DNA of 64,000 nucleotides from Algoriphagus sanaruensis (GCF_001593605.1 NZ_CP012836.1:1988501-2052500), one strand, 5' to 3'; counted from the stretch's first letter, positions 42,275 through 52,281 are shown. The notes: generated by a model not told the origin, from the letters alone. Made by a program: numbers and translations.

Positions 42275-43522
42275 TTAACCAAGTTTCTCTGTTTGAATCA
42301 CCTGATTTAAAATCTCACGGTACGTTTTTAAGCACTTGGATGTGAAGGATTTTAATTCATCGAGACTTGCCTCAGACTGGATTAGTCGAATTTCTTCTTC
42401 CAACCAATTCTCCTGAAGCTGATCTAAGGTTTTCCGCCAAATCGGTTGATTCTTAGTGTAATTTTTTTCTATAAGAGCATGTACTTTTTTGGCTTTCCAC
42501 CAAAAACTTTCGTCTTCCTGAGCAGATGGATTGAGCAAAGAAACGACCTCAGTAGGAAAAGCTCCCAAAAAAAATGGGATATAAATACTCATGCAAGGGT
42601 GGGAACTTCCCGTCAACCAAATGGTGGAAGCTTCGCCTTTTCGAATTTCTGCCACCATACTTCCTGTCGTATCTGAGGGATTGGTAAAACCTGTGGCATG
42701 CATGCAAATACTTCCAGTGGTAGCTTTTTGAGGTGAAAAATCTTCTCGATTGTGTTGTCTAAGACCTTGAAAAAAGGCACTAATTGAAGGGTTTTGAGCT
42801 TTTTCCAAAAAAGTTAGCGTGCAGGTTTTTCGTTGATTAGCCCTTCCTGCGGTGGTAAATACAAAGTCTGAAAAGTGTTTACGGAAATTGGGTTGTTGAC
42901 CTGCAAAAATCCCTTGAATCGTCCGAGGCTCGATTACAAAACTTGCTGCTTCATAGTTGGACTCGATACTTAAGGCATTGGATATAGTGCCGAATTTTTC
43001 GACCGATCGATAGGCCCATGATTTTCCTGCTGTGTCTAGGATAAAAGCATGGTTTGGATCAGCGATTAAAAAGCTGTTATGGTAATAGAAGTTCTTGTTT
43101 TGATATCCCCCACAGGCGTTTTGACCGAATTCTTCCAATAATTGGATAATGACTTGAACTGCTTCAAGTGCAGTTTTTGAGCGTTCTAGCCCTAGCCTCA
43201 ACAAATCCATTCCAGTTAATCCCAAATCGGATTTGTCAAATTTTACATTGGTGAAAACCGCCTCGTTTCCTATCACTACTCCAAACTCATTGGCACCCAT
43301 TTCGGCGCCCCACATTTGGAATGGCCTGGAAAGGATCACTTCAAAAGTCTCTCTGACTTGAGGAATGGTGATGAAGGTACAGGTGAGCTCCTTAGATTCT
43401 GGTTGCTTCCTAGGCACATGGGTTATGGCCTGTGCCTCCATAGGCTCCCGATCTGAGTTTTTGCCAAAAATCAGGTTTCCGGATTTAGAGAATGAAGGAA
43501 GGCAAACCAAGGTGTCGCACAT
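42275..43522 (-). CDS. secernin/C69-like Ntn-hydrolase
   Basis: A 415-residue N-terminal nucleophile hydrolase. It begins MCDTLVCLPS: Cys2 after Met removal is the nucleophile of C69 dipeptidases and secernins. The GNLIFGKNSDREP and GANEFGVVIGNEAVFT segments (near residues 15-27 and 76-91) match the family, as do QNACGGY and NSFLIADPNHAFILDTAGKSWAYR. So it probably cleaves a peptide or amide bond, in the cytoplasm. It is the last gene of a minus-strand operon with an amine oxidase and a nitrilase-family hydrolase (4 bp from the latter). Substrate unknown. Confidence 0.85.
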   Translation of the reverse strand: MCDTLVCLPSFSKSGNLIFGKNSDREPMEAQAITHVPRKQPESKELTCTFITIPQVRETFEVILSRPFQMWGAEMGANEFGVVIGNEAVFTNVKFDKSDLGLTGMDLLRLGLERSKTALEAVQVIIQLLEEFGQNACGGYQNKNFYYHNSFLIADPNHAFILDTAGKSWAYRSVEKFGTISNALSIESNYEAASFVIEPRTIQGIFAGQQPNFRKHFSDFVFTTAGRANQRKTCTLTFLEKAQNPSISAFFQGLRQHNREDFSPQKATTGSICMHATGFTNPSDTTGSMVAEIRKGEASTIWLTGSSHPCMSIYIPFFLGAFPTEVVSLLNPSAQEDESFWWKAKKVHALIEKNYTKNQPIWRKTLDQLQENWLEEEIRLIQSEASLDELKSFTSKCLKTYREILNQVIQTEKLG

Positions 43523-43526
43523 GGTG

Positions 43527-44660
43527 TCAAAATTTGATTGCCCAAATCCCGGCCTTTTCAGCAGGTGTTAAATCCAATAATTGACCATCTCGGATCAAAA
43601 AGGGTTGTCCATCTGTTCCCAATTCCCAAAATTTCCCACGTAGAAAAACATTCATTCCAAGTTGAGCCTTGGTTTTCGAGATTTTCCCGGGCAAAGCATA
43701 CTTTTCCCAGGCAGCTCTTTCGGTGATTTTTCCAATGTCTGCTTGATCAACGTCTTGAGGTTCGTCATAGCCGCTGTATCCTTGCCAAAGTTGGGACATG
43801 GTTTGGTCGCCTGTGCAATACGAAGGGACCAGAATAATTTCAACATTTCCCTCTACCGCTTTTTGATAGGCTTCGGAGTACCAACTATCGGCACAAATCA
43901 AAAGACTTGTTTTACCAATTGGGAGAGAATAGGTAGGAATATCTTCTGATGAAGTTGCAGTTAAAAAGGGCTGCTCAGATGCAATAGGATAGGCTTTTCG
44001 TGTTGCCAAACCGGTGATTTTTCCGTCTGGACCAAAAATAAACGAAACGTTTTCGAGTGGATGATCCGGTTCGATCACCAATTCTCCTTCCTCAGCTCTT
44101 GCTCCGGGAAGAATGATTGAACCAGCTGCGATGTGGGTATTGAATTTCTTGGATAGTTCGGAAAATGTGTTGTAATAAATTTTAGCCATTTTTCTGGATT
44201 TCATTCGAAATATGGCTGCTGCCGCATGGTCGGATTCTGTTCCAGTCTGAGGAAGTCGAACCAAGAATTCAAAAAGATTGCTGGCTACCATTAAGCTTAA
44301 GCCTTCCTCCAACGTTTCGGCTTCCGTTATTGATTTTTTTTCTCCTTCCAGCACCAGCCATGTTCCCAAATATTCAGGAAAAAGAACCAAACTTTTTTCC
44401 GATAGCATACCCGAGTTTGCTGCTTCTTGGAGGTAAAGCTCGATTTTGTTCTGAAAATTACTAGCAGAAAGGTAATCGGTCAGTTCCATGTAGGGCTGAA
44501 CTCCCACAAGGGTCCGATCTAGCGTATCAAAGGAATTGACAAATTCGATCGTAGTAAGGTGGCTTTTGGGAATTGGTAATTCGGTATTTCTCCCTTCGTA
44601 GGACCAAATCAAGCCAACAAAAACCAATAAGATTAACACCGTGATGATCGTTCTTTTCAT
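43527..44660 (-). CDS. membrane-anchored carbon-nitrogen hydrolase (nitrilase superfamily)
   Basis: A 377-residue protein with an N-terminal hydrophobic helix (residues about 4-20, no clear cleavage site), so it is probably membrane-anchored facing the periplasm. The nitrilase-fold catalytic triad is visible: Glu96 in LFPEYLGTW, Lys222 in ATRKAYPIA, Cys256 in LLICADSW. The family hydrolyses C-N bonds of nitriles, amides or carbamoyl groups. It overlaps the upstream amine oxidase gene by 4 bp and precedes the secernin-like gene by 4 bp. Together they suggest a pathway for an acylated or amidated amine. Substrate not known. Confidence 0.85.
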   Translation of the reverse strand: MKRTIITVLILLVFVGLIWSYEGRNTELPIPKSHLTTIEFVNSFDTLDRTLVGVQPYMELTDYLSASNFQNKIELYLQEAANSGMLSEKSLVLFPEYLGTWLVLEGEKKSITEAETLEEGLSLMVASNLFEFLVRLPQTGTESDHAAAAIFRMKSRKMAKIYYNTFSELSKKFNTHIAAGSIILPGARAEEGELVIEPDHPLENVSFIFGPDGKITGLATRKAYPIASEQPFLTATSSEDIPTYSLPIGKTSLLICADSWYSEAYQKAVEGNVEIILVPSYCTGDQTMSQLWQGYSGYDEPQDVDQADIGKITERAAWEKYALPGKISKTKAQLGMNVFLRGKFWELGTDGQPFLIRDGQLLDLTPAEKAGIWAIKF

Positions 44661-46018
44661 GATTTAGAAGAAATAGAAGAAAGTACTTTGGATGCTGCTG
44701 ACTCTCCAGCCAACACCGCTCCCTCAATGTATCCATGCCAACGGGTTGCTGCTTCTGTTCCTGCAAAATGAATCTGGTCCACTGAAGTTCGGTATTCGTC
44801 TCGAAATGTAGTCCAAGCTCCTGCTGGCATCAAGGCAGCATAGCATCCTCTAGACCAAATCTCATCGCTCATCGTAAAGTCCTCATAGGTTTGGAAATTT
44901 TCAGCTTTTGACCCAAAATACCGACTTAGAGTTTCTTTCATGATGTTTTGGCGGTCATCTTTTGAATTTTTGAAAAGCGCATTCATTCTGCTGCCAACTG
45001 AAAAACCCATCATAATCCCTTTGCTTGCATCTGCCGGGGAGCAATCGTACATGGCTTGAAAGGGAGTGTTTTGGTCTGAAACAGATTGTCCTGAAAATCC
45101 CATATCCCGCCAGAAGGGTTTGTCATAGATCATAAAACATTTGGCAACAGACCCCATGGGATAATTTTCCAACATGGCTTTTTTAGATGAAGGCAGGGCT
45201 GGACTGAATTCAATTTCGTTCAAAAGTGGTGGTGGGATAGCGATGATAACTTGCTGGCAGGAAAAAGAAAAGCCTTCTCCACTCAGCTCATAGCCGTTTT
45301 CCTGCTTCTGAACGGACTTAACGGGTGAATTAAATCGAATGGAATCTGTGAAATCTGCGGCTATTTTTTCAGCCAAATGTTGCATGCCTCCAACGATTCG
45401 ATCTTGTTGAGCGCCATTTTCGACATTGATCAAGCAGTCTAGAGAAGTGCCTGAACGAATGTAAAATAGGGCATGAAGTAAGGATAGCTGATCTGGATCT
45501 GAAGCGAAGATGGTGTCACATCCCACTCGAATGATAGCATACGTGTCTTCAAAGCGGGTGTTTTCTCGAAGAAATTGCTCCAAGGTTATCTTATCCCAAA
45601 GCTTGGCTTTAGGGTGGTTCCATGGGTTTTGGATATCGATGGATCTGGCTAGTCGCTCGAGTTTACGAATGATCCAATCCAGGTTGAGTAGTGCTAAAAG
45701 GCTTATTTTAGGAATGACACCACGATAGGTTTTAATTTTTTTCCGGAGATCGAGGATGTTTTTACCTTGATTGTAGGTGCCATAATATCTGACTCCATAT
45801 TCATGGCAAAGCGCATACATCCGATCTTGTGTGGGACCAATCCATTGTCCACCAAAATCAAGATAGAAGTCTTCAAACTTTTTTGTGAATGTCCTTCCCC
45901 CCAAACGCCCTCGAGCTTCTAGAAGTAGAAAAGGGATTTGGTGCTCGTGAAGTTTTTTGGCGGCAGCTAGCCCCGAGAAACCTCCGCCGACAATGATTAC
46001 TTCAGGGGATAAATTCAT
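44657..46018 (-). CDS. flavin-dependent amine oxidase (MAO-like)
   Basis: A 453-residue flavoenzyme of the monoamine/polyamine oxidase family. The FAD site begins with VIIVGGGFSGLAAAKKLHE (residues 8-26) and LLEARGRLGGRTFTK; the second FAD segment, HFAGTEAATRWHGYIEGAVLAGESAA, closes the protein. GGQWIGPTQDRMYAL is another MAO-family signature. It oxidises an amine to imine or aldehyde with release of H2O2. First gene of a tight operon with the nitrilase-like and secernin-like hydrolases. No signal peptide, so cytoplasmic. Confidence 0.92.
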   Translation of the reverse strand: MNLSPEVIIVGGGFSGLAAAKKLHEHQIPFLLLEARGRLGGRTFTKKFEDFYLDFGGQWIGPTQDRMYALCHEYGVRYYGTYNQGKNILDLRKKIKTYRGVIPKISLLALLNLDWIIRKLERLARSIDIQNPWNHPKAKLWDKITLEQFLRENTRFEDTYAIIRVGCDTIFASDPDQLSLLHALFYIRSGTSLDCLINVENGAQQDRIVGGMQHLAEKIAADFTDSIRFNSPVKSVQKQENGYELSGEGFSFSCQQVIIAIPPPLLNEIEFSPALPSSKKAMLENYPMGSVAKCFMIYDKPFWRDMGFSGQSVSDQNTPFQAMYDCSPADASKGIMMGFSVGSRMNALFKNSKDDRQNIMKETLSRYFGSKAENFQTYEDFTMSDEIWSRGCYAALMPAGAWTTFRDEYRTSVDQIHFAGTEAATRWHGYIEGAVLAGESAASKVLSSISSKS

Positions 46019-46140
46019 GTAGAAAAATTACTTCGATTTTGGATGAAGATCAAAAAAAGTAATTCTCAATCACCTATTTATTACCACCCGTGGATTTGTA
46101 AACAAAAGGTCATTTGGGAATTATCAATCCCTTATTTTTC

Positions 46141-46713
46141 TCATTGAGTCAAAAGAAAATTTCGAAATTCATCGGTGTTGAAATTGCTCATCCCTTCTTG
46201 GTAAAAAACGATTTTCCCAGCTTTGTTGACCACCAGTGTGGTGGGAATCGATTCACTTTGAAGGCTGGAGTTAAGCCCATAACTTGCATGGACTACGGGA
46301 AACCTCCAGGTTTTTCCTTCCATGAAATCTTTACTTTTTTCAAACTCCCGATCTAATCCGATCATTAAAAACTCCACATCAGGATTGTCTTTCAAGGACT
46401 TATATAATTCAGAAATATGGGGCATTTCGGCTCGGCAAGGCCCACACCAAGAAGCCCAGAGATTGATAAATACGGTCTTTCCTCGGTAGTTATTTAAATC
46501 TACAGGGTTTCCTTCCAAGTCTCTGAACTGCCCAGTGTAATTAAAATTCTGATTCGTCAAATCGACTCGTTCGAGCTTGGGTTGGATTAATCCAGTAGAA
46601 AGTAAGACAGACTGGATTGCTCCTTGGATCACCGGCAAAAGTCCTGTGAAATAGAGAAACGCGAAGAAGGCTAGAATTAGGCCCCAGGATTTAAGTTCTT
46701 TTTTCCAGTCCAT
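46141..46713 (-). CDS. membrane-anchored TlpA-like thioredoxin protein
   Basis: A 190-residue thiol-disulfide protein: a hydrophobic helix at about residues 11-32 anchors it, and a thioredoxin fold follows with the active site WASWCGPCRAEMP near residues 85-97 and the cis-Pro in ESIPTTLVV. It would act in the periplasm in disulfide reduction or cytochrome maturation, as ResA/TlpA do. I chose ATG at 46713, giving a short basic head before the helix; the longer reading to 46761 adds an unlikely Cys/His tail. Single gene, convergent to none, divergent from tex. Confidence 0.88.
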   Translation of the reverse strand: MDWKKELKSWGLILAFFAFLYFTGLLPVIQGAIQSVLLSTGLIQPKLERVDLTNQNFNYTGQFRDLEGNPVDLNNYRGKTVFINLWASWCGPCRAEMPHISELYKSLKDNPDVEFLMIGLDREFEKSKDFMEGKTWRFPVVHASYGLNSSLQSESIPTTLVVNKAGKIVFYQEGMSNFNTDEFRNFLLTQ

Positions 46714-46869
46714 TTGGAAGTACGATTTACGGGATTCACAGTAAAGGTGATGCTTCCTCAAAACTTCACCACTTTTTAATTTTCAATCTTGAGTCAAAAT
46801 TACTTCCACAATTCCAGACGCTTAGTGACCCTTGGCACATTTTTACCTTTTTCTCTGACTACTCAGTCT

Positions 46870-46877
46870 TATCTTGC
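46870..46877 (+). promoter_or_regulatory. possible -7 element of tex
   Basis: TATCTTGC, close to the Bacteroidota TAnnTTTG consensus, lies 33 bp upstream of the tex ATG. No convincing -33 TTTG at the right distance was seen, so confidence is low. Confidence 0.3.
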
Positions 46878-46910
46878 GGCTCAAATTCCAGTAAGTATTT
46901 TCAAAAATAG

Positions 46911-49157
46911 ATGAATTACGAAAGTAAAATTGCGTCCGAATTGGGGGTGAGACCTCAGCAGGTTCAGGCAACCGTAGAATTGTTAGATGGGGGAGCTACC
47001 GTTCCCTTCATTTCTCGCTATAGAAAAGAGGCCACAGGTACTTTAGATGAGGTTCAGGTTGCTACGATTCGTGACCGAATTGAGCAGTTGCGAGAGCTGG
47101 ATAAGCGACGGGAAGCGGTTCTAAAGTCAATTGAAGAACAAGGAAAACTCACTCCTGAGCTTAAGAAAGCAGTGGTGGGAGCTGAGACCATGGCAAAGCT
47201 GGAGGACATCTATTTGCCCTACAAGCCCAAGCGACGAACCAAGGCGACGATTGCTCGCGAAAAAGGATTGGAACCACTGGCGGAGCGAATTTTTACGCAA
47301 GATTCAATTGATCTTGAGAACGAAGCGCAAAAGTTTATCAGCGAGGATAAAGAAGTAAATACGATCGAAGAAGCTCTTCAAGGTGCTCGGGATATCATTT
47401 CCGAATGGATCAACGAAAACGCTGTTGTTCGAGAAAAAATGCGTAAGCTCTTTTTGGAGGAAGGTACTTTTACTTCACGAGTTATTCCTGGAAAAGAGGC
47501 TGAAGCGATCAAATACAAAGATTATTTTGACTGGTCTGAACCGATCAAATCTGCTCCTTCCCATCGAGTTTTGGCAATGAGAAGAGGAGAAAAGGAGCTT
47601 TTTCTGATGCTGGATTCTTGTCCTGAAGAAGGTTCCGCCTTGACGTTAATTGAGCGGGAAATCTTGGTAAATGCTTCAAATGCTTCAGTAGACCAAGTCA
47701 AGCTGGCGATAAAAGATTGCTACAAGCGCTTATTGAAGCCAAGTATGGAAACAGAAATTCGCCTTCTGACCAAAAAGAAAGCGGACGAGGAAGCAATCAA
47801 GGTTTTCGCGGAAAATCTCCGACAACTTCTCCTAGGAGCACCTTTGGGTGAAAAATCCGTCATGGCCATCGATCCTGGTTTCCGGACGGGTTGTAAGCTC
47901 GTTTCTCTGGGGCCACAAGGACAATTGCTCCATTACGAGGCGATTTTTCCTCACGAGCCACAGCGACAAAGCGCCGCAGCGGGTATGACGGTGAAAGGTT
48001 TGGTGGAGAAATTCTCGATTCAAGCAATCGCAATCGGAAATGGTACAGCAGGAAGGGAGACGGAAACATTTGTCAAATCCCTCGGATTACCCAAAGCGGT
48101 GGTCGTGACTATGGTGAATGAATCAGGAGCTTCGATTTATTCTGCCTCTGAAGTGGCTAGAAATGAGTTCCCAGACTTGGATTTGACGGTAAGAGGGGCA
48201 GTTTCCATTGGGAGAAGATTGATGGATCCTTTGGCTGAATTGGTCAAAATCGATCCAAAGTCAATCGGGGTAGGACAATATCAGCATGATGTAGACCAAA
48301 ATGCACTGAAAAATGCGCTTGATGATACCGTAATGTCTGCCGTAAACGGGGTAGGAGTAGAAGTCAATACGGCCTCTAAAGAACTCCTAACTTATGTCTC
48401 AGGCCTTGGTCCAGTTTTGGCTCAAAATATTGTGGAGTACCGAACAGAAAACGGCCCATTTACCAGTCGTACTCAGCTTAAGAAAGTGCCAAGATTAGGA
48501 GAGAAAGCCTTTGAGCAAGCTGCAGGATTCTTGAGGATTCGTAATGCGAAGCATCCCTTGGATCGTTCGGCAGTCCATCCAGAACGGTACGAGTTAGTAG
48601 AAAAAATGGCGCAAGATCTGAAGGCTTCCGTTCAGGACTTGATGAGCTCCGAGGAGCTTCGTGCACAAATTGTATTGAAAAATTATGTTTCCGAAACAGT
48701 GGGATTGCCCACCTTACAGGATATCCTTGACGAATTGGCTAAGCCGGGAAGGGATCCTAGGGAGACCTTTGAAGTCTTCCAATTTCAAGAAGGTGTAAAC
48801 TCCATGGCAGATTTAAAAATCGGAATGAAGCTTCCTGGTGTAGTGACCAATATTACTGCGTTCGGTGCTTTTGTCGATATAGGAGTGCATCAGGATGGGT
48901 TGGTTCATTTGAGCCATTTGGCAGATCGATTTGTCAAGGATCCAAAAGAGGTGGTAACTGTCGCCCAAAAAGTCCAAGTGACTGTAATGGAAGTGGATAT
49001 TCCGAGAAAGCGAATCGGCCTAAGCATGAAATCAGATCCATTTGCGGAGCGAGGAAAAACAATGGCTAAGCCTCAGGCTAAAAAGTCTACCCAAGAAGAA
49101 GTAGAGGGAGATCTAGCCTCCAAGCTAGCAATGTTAAAAGGAAGGTTTGGAAAATAA
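46911..49157 (+). CDS. tex: Tex family RNA-binding transcription protein
   Basis: A 748-residue homologue of Tex, a nucleic-acid-binding protein linked to transcription and stress tolerance. Domains in order: N-terminal helical part (VPFISRYRKEATGTLDEVQ), YqgF-like RNase H-fold (SVMAIDPGFRTGCK near residues 317-330), two HhH motifs (SGLGPVLAQNIVEYRTENGPF; KKVPRLGEKAFEQAAGFLRI), and a C-terminal S1 domain (GMKLPGVVTNITAFGAFVDIGVHQDGLVHLSHL). Normal length. Terminated by the strong hairpin at 49188. Confidence 0.95.
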   Translation: MNYESKIASELGVRPQQVQATVELLDGGATVPFISRYRKEATGTLDEVQVATIRDRIEQLRELDKRREAVLKSIEEQGKLTPELKKAVVGAETMAKLEDIYLPYKPKRRTKATIAREKGLEPLAERIFTQDSIDLENEAQKFISEDKEVNTIEEALQGARDIISEWINENAVVREKMRKLFLEEGTFTSRVIPGKEAEAIKYKDYFDWSEPIKSAPSHRVLAMRRGEKELFLMLDSCPEEGSALTLIEREILVNASNASVDQVKLAIKDCYKRLLKPSMETEIRLLTKKKADEEAIKVFAENLRQLLLGAPLGEKSVMAIDPGFRTGCKLVSLGPQGQLLHYEAIFPHEPQRQSAAAGMTVKGLVEKFSIQAIAIGNGTAGRETETFVKSLGLPKAVVVTMVNESGASIYSASEVARNEFPDLDLTVRGAVSIGRRLMDPLAELVKIDPKSIGVGQYQHDVDQNALKNALDDTVMSAVNGVGVEVNTASKELLTYVSGLGPVLAQNIVEYRTENGPFTSRTQLKKVPRLGEKAFEQAAGFLRIRNAKHPLDRSAVHPERYELVEKMAQDLKASVQDLMSSEELRAQIVLKNYVSETVGLPTLQDILDELAKPGRDPRETFEVFQFQEGVNSMADLKIGMKLPGVVTNITAFGAFVDIGVHQDGLVHLSHLADRFVKDPKEVVTVAQKVQVTVMEVDIPRKRIGLSMKSDPFAERGKTMAKPQAKKSTQEEVEGDLASKLAMLKGRFGK

Positions 49158-49187
49158 ATTCTGGACCGATAAAATTTAGGTTCAACA

Positions 49188-49221
49188 AAAAAGGCGGGTC
49201 AATATTTTGATCCGCCTTTTT
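49188..49221. terminator. bidirectional terminator between tex and the outer-membrane protein gene
   Basis: AAAAAGGCGGGTCAA (49188-49202) pairs with TTGATCCGCCTTTTT (49207-49221), with one G-T wobble. A/T ends provide U-tracts in both directions. Confidence 0.85.
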
Positions 49222-49230
49222 GATTTCATG

Positions 49231-51996
49231 TTAGATTCTACCAGGTGAATCTTCTTTATACATCTCATTGTATTTGTCCTCGTCCATTCCCTTGCTAAAT
49301 CTTCGGAGATTGTAAGTGAAGGAAATCATAAAATAGCGCTGAAGTACATTGGTTTGGATATCTTCAATGAAGGTCTCAGTAATGTTTCTTCTGACATTCG
49401 CATTTTGGCCAAGTAAATCATAGACCATCAGACTGACTTCACCACGCTGGTTTGCGAAGATTTTTTTACCCAAACTCATATTCACCAAGGAGAAATTATT
49501 GTCAAATCCCGCACTCAATCCAGAATTGATCTGATGGTTAAGATCAAGACGATAAATGATTCCTTCCCATATGATCCAATTCAGGTTGATACGGAATCGC
49601 TGTTGGAAGAATTTATTGTTCAGATTGGCATTTAAGGTGTTTTCTACATTATTGAAAGAAGATCTCGACCAGATGTTGAAATCAACCTGATCACTGATGC
49701 TACTATTGATCGAGAAGCCTGCACTCAAGCGTTGGGAGTTGTTGAATCCAACCAAATCATTGACTTGGCCCGGTCTGCGTGTGATTCCTGCACCAGCGTT
49801 GATATTAAACTTGGATTTGATAAAATCCATGGGCATTCCATAACTCATCCAAGATCGAAGTTCCCAATAGCCATTTAGATTTACTGGTCGATTTAATTGA
49901 GAACCTTTTTCTAAGATGATTCCATCCTGAATTTCGGTCGGTTGATCCGCAATGAAGGTACTATTGCTGATGAAATTGTCTATGAAACTCGATTGGGCAA
50001 ATAGAAACCAGCTTTTGTCTGTATCCGGATTTTGGCTTCTGAAGCGAACTCGAAAATCATGGCTATAGGCCTGGTTAAGATCAGGATTTCCCGTGCGGAG
50101 TTGGAGCGGATTGGTATTGTCGATAACTGGCTGGAGTTGTCTGATCTGAGGCTCGTTAGTTCGGGTATCGTAATCGAATTGGATATTGGTAGTTGGGCTG
50201 AATTTGAATTCCATTCGTACTGTTGGAAGCACTGCAGAAAACCGTCGGTTCAATTGAAACAAGAGCGGGAATTCCTGTGCATTATCCAAGTTGGCATCCT
50301 GATATTGCACCTCAGTTTGCATTTTGAATTTCTCCCCGGCGTACTGATAGCCAAGTTCAAACTCCTGAGTAAGATAATCACTCACAAATGCATTACTCAA
50401 TGCGGTGTCTAAGCGCATATTTCCAGATTGAAAATCTCCGCCTTCCACATCAAATATCAACTGATCGGAATTATTAGCTCGATTTCCTATTTCGTATTCC
50501 AGCTCCAACTGACTTTCCTGACTCAATGCTTCTGTAAAAGAGACTCCTGCTTCCCATCGATTACCGATTCGATCTCGGGTAGTACGCTGATCTATTCGCT
50601 CAATTCGTTCTTGGTCTCCTTCATAGTAGGAATTTCGGGCAATTCTATCCGATTCATCGGTATCCCATCCTCGGTGATAAATGGAACGGAAAGTAATTGT
50701 TCTTCCGGGTTTATTGAATTTGTGGCTGTAAAGGAACCGATTGAAAAAGTCAAATTCTTTGTAGTTACCAGTTCTGGAGTTTTCGACCTGATTGATCAGG
50801 TTGATCCCATCGGTAGTTTCTCCAAAAAATCCTGAATTTTCTTTTTCAAAACGGGCCGTTAATCGAGGGATATACAGAATTCGATTTTTTTCATTGGGAT
50901 TGTAATCTAATCTAAGATTTGCTTCATGCTCATTGTTGACTCTAACATCCCGAGAACTTTCCGAATACTCTTGGTTAGAGGCATCTGTCGTTACAAAATC
51001 TCTAAATCGAGTGACTAGCCCTACATTTTCTCGATTGGAAAAAGTATAGCTTCCTGTGACCTTGATTTTATCCGCCCATAAATCCGTGTAATTCATACCT
51101 AGAATATTGGTCGTGACTACACCTTCCTGAGGCCTTCCATTTGCTTGGGCATTGGCATCGCTGGTGTAGTTGAGCATGTTGACATTGTTTGCCAGACCCG
51201 TGAAGGTGATTCTTCGATCTTCATTAAAAGCGTTGATACTTGCGCCTGCTAGGTAACGCTCATCACTTCCGATTCCTGCAGTGGTTTTTCCAAATTGACC
51301 TTTTCGACGGTTGGCTTTCGTAATGATGTTGATGGTCTTGAGTCGTTCACCATCATCAAAACCGCTGAGTTGTGCTTTTTCGCTTTTTTGGTCAAATATT
51401 TCAATGCTTTGGATGACTTCAGCAGGGAGATTTTGAAGTGCTGCTTGAACGTCAGTACCAAAAAACGGTTTGCCATCGACTAGAATCTGAGCAATATTTT
51501 CCCCTTGAGCTTGGAGTGTTCCTCCATCTGAAATTACTCCGGGAAGTTTTTCGATTAGGGCTTGAGCACTTGCGTCTTTCATGGTTTTGAAAGCGTCAGC
51601 ATTGTAAAGAGTTGTATCACTTCGCTGTGATCCTGTAGCTCTTCTGGCAGCCACGACTACTTCGTTGAGTGCGGTAGCTTCCTCTTTTACAAAAATTGCC
51701 CCTAAATCTAGGTTTTGATTAACCCGTACCTGCTTGAAATAATTCTGGTATCCTAAGTATTGAATCTTAAACAAATAATCTCCATTGCGCACACCTGTAA
51801 GTTCAAATTCCCCATCCAAATCTGAGATTGTTCCGGATACTTGCGCGGAGTCTGAAACCGTCAATAGAAGTACATTGGCATAGGGGATAGGATCATTTTT
51901 TCCAGATTCCAAAATCTTCCCTTTCACGTTAAAAGTCTGAGCTTGCACCAGTCCACAACCAAGCCACACAAAAACTAAAGCAAATAAATATTTCAT
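49231..51996 (-). CDS. TonB-dependent-receptor-like outer-membrane beta-barrel protein
   Basis: A 921-residue outer-membrane protein. Signal peptide about residues 1-19 (ending VQAQ), then a CarboxypepD_reg-like domain (about 21-105: FNVKGKILESGKNDPIPYANV), a TonB plug-like region (about 110-230: DAFKTMKDASAQALIEKLPGV, ILVDGKPFFGTD, AEVIQSIEIFDQKS), and a large beta-barrel of the OMP_b-brl_3 type up to the end. Members of this class carry outer-membrane import or act as peptidase-like receptors; they have no SusD partner here. Single gene; the substrate is unknown. Confidence 0.88.
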   Translation of the reverse strand: MKYLFALVFVWLGCGLVQAQTFNVKGKILESGKNDPIPYANVLLLTVSDSAQVSGTISDLDGEFELTGVRNGDYLFKIQYLGYQNYFKQVRVNQNLDLGAIFVKEEATALNEVVVAARRATGSQRSDTTLYNADAFKTMKDASAQALIEKLPGVISDGGTLQAQGENIAQILVDGKPFFGTDVQAALQNLPAEVIQSIEIFDQKSEKAQLSGFDDGERLKTINIITKANRRKGQFGKTTAGIGSDERYLAGASINAFNEDRRITFTGLANNVNMLNYTSDANAQANGRPQEGVVTTNILGMNYTDLWADKIKVTGSYTFSNRENVGLVTRFRDFVTTDASNQEYSESSRDVRVNNEHEANLRLDYNPNEKNRILYIPRLTARFEKENSGFFGETTDGINLINQVENSRTGNYKEFDFFNRFLYSHKFNKPGRTITFRSIYHRGWDTDESDRIARNSYYEGDQERIERIDQRTTRDRIGNRWEAGVSFTEALSQESQLELEYEIGNRANNSDQLIFDVEGGDFQSGNMRLDTALSNAFVSDYLTQEFELGYQYAGEKFKMQTEVQYQDANLDNAQEFPLLFQLNRRFSAVLPTVRMEFKFSPTTNIQFDYDTRTNEPQIRQLQPVIDNTNPLQLRTGNPDLNQAYSHDFRVRFRSQNPDTDKSWFLFAQSSFIDNFISNSTFIADQPTEIQDGIILEKGSQLNRPVNLNGYWELRSWMSYGMPMDFIKSKFNINAGAGITRRPGQVNDLVGFNNSQRLSAGFSINSSISDQVDFNIWSRSSFNNVENTLNANLNNKFFQQRFRINLNWIIWEGIIYRLDLNHQINSGLSAGFDNNFSLVNMSLGKKIFANQRGEVSLMVYDLLGQNANVRRNITETFIEDIQTNVLQRYFMISFTYNLRRFSKGMDEDKYNEMYKEDSPGRI

Positions 51997-52161
51997 TCCT
52001 CAGGTTATCATTTCGACGACTCTCTAAAGTTTGGAGTCTTACTAATCATACAAAAAAAGCCACCTATGGTTTCAATTTTAAATGATTATTCGCTGAGCGG
52101 TAGAAAGAGCCAATGAACAGTTGCCATTTATGGAATATTTTATTTATCCTATCTGGAGTGT

Positions 52162-52195
52162 CCTGTAAATAGTTGCCTGTCAATAATTTACCTGT
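52162..52195. repeat. three CCTGT direct repeats
   Basis: CCTGT begins at 52162, 52176 and 52191 (spacing 14 and 15). The first two copies extend to CCTGTAAATA and CCTGTCAATA. They sit in the 285-bp region between the outer-membrane-protein gene and the repressor operon, and may be binding sites for a regulator. Short enough to be partly chance. Confidence 0.35.
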
Positions 52196-52240
52196 ACTGA
52201 CAATATGCGTCAGAATAAATTGATGATTTTTATAACATTC

Positions 52241-52263
52241 AAATGTTGATTTTGACAACATTT
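52241..52263. promoter_or_regulatory. operator-like palindrome of the S24 repressor operon
   Basis: AAATGTTG (52241-52248) and CAACATTT (52256-52263) form a perfect 8-bp inverted repeat with a 7-base spacer. A promoter-like TATCTTAG (52266-52273) follows directly. This is where a repressor such as the LexA/cI-like protein encoded at 52551 would bind to control its own operon. Confidence 0.55.
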
Positions 52264-52281
52264 TATATCTTAGCCGATGTA

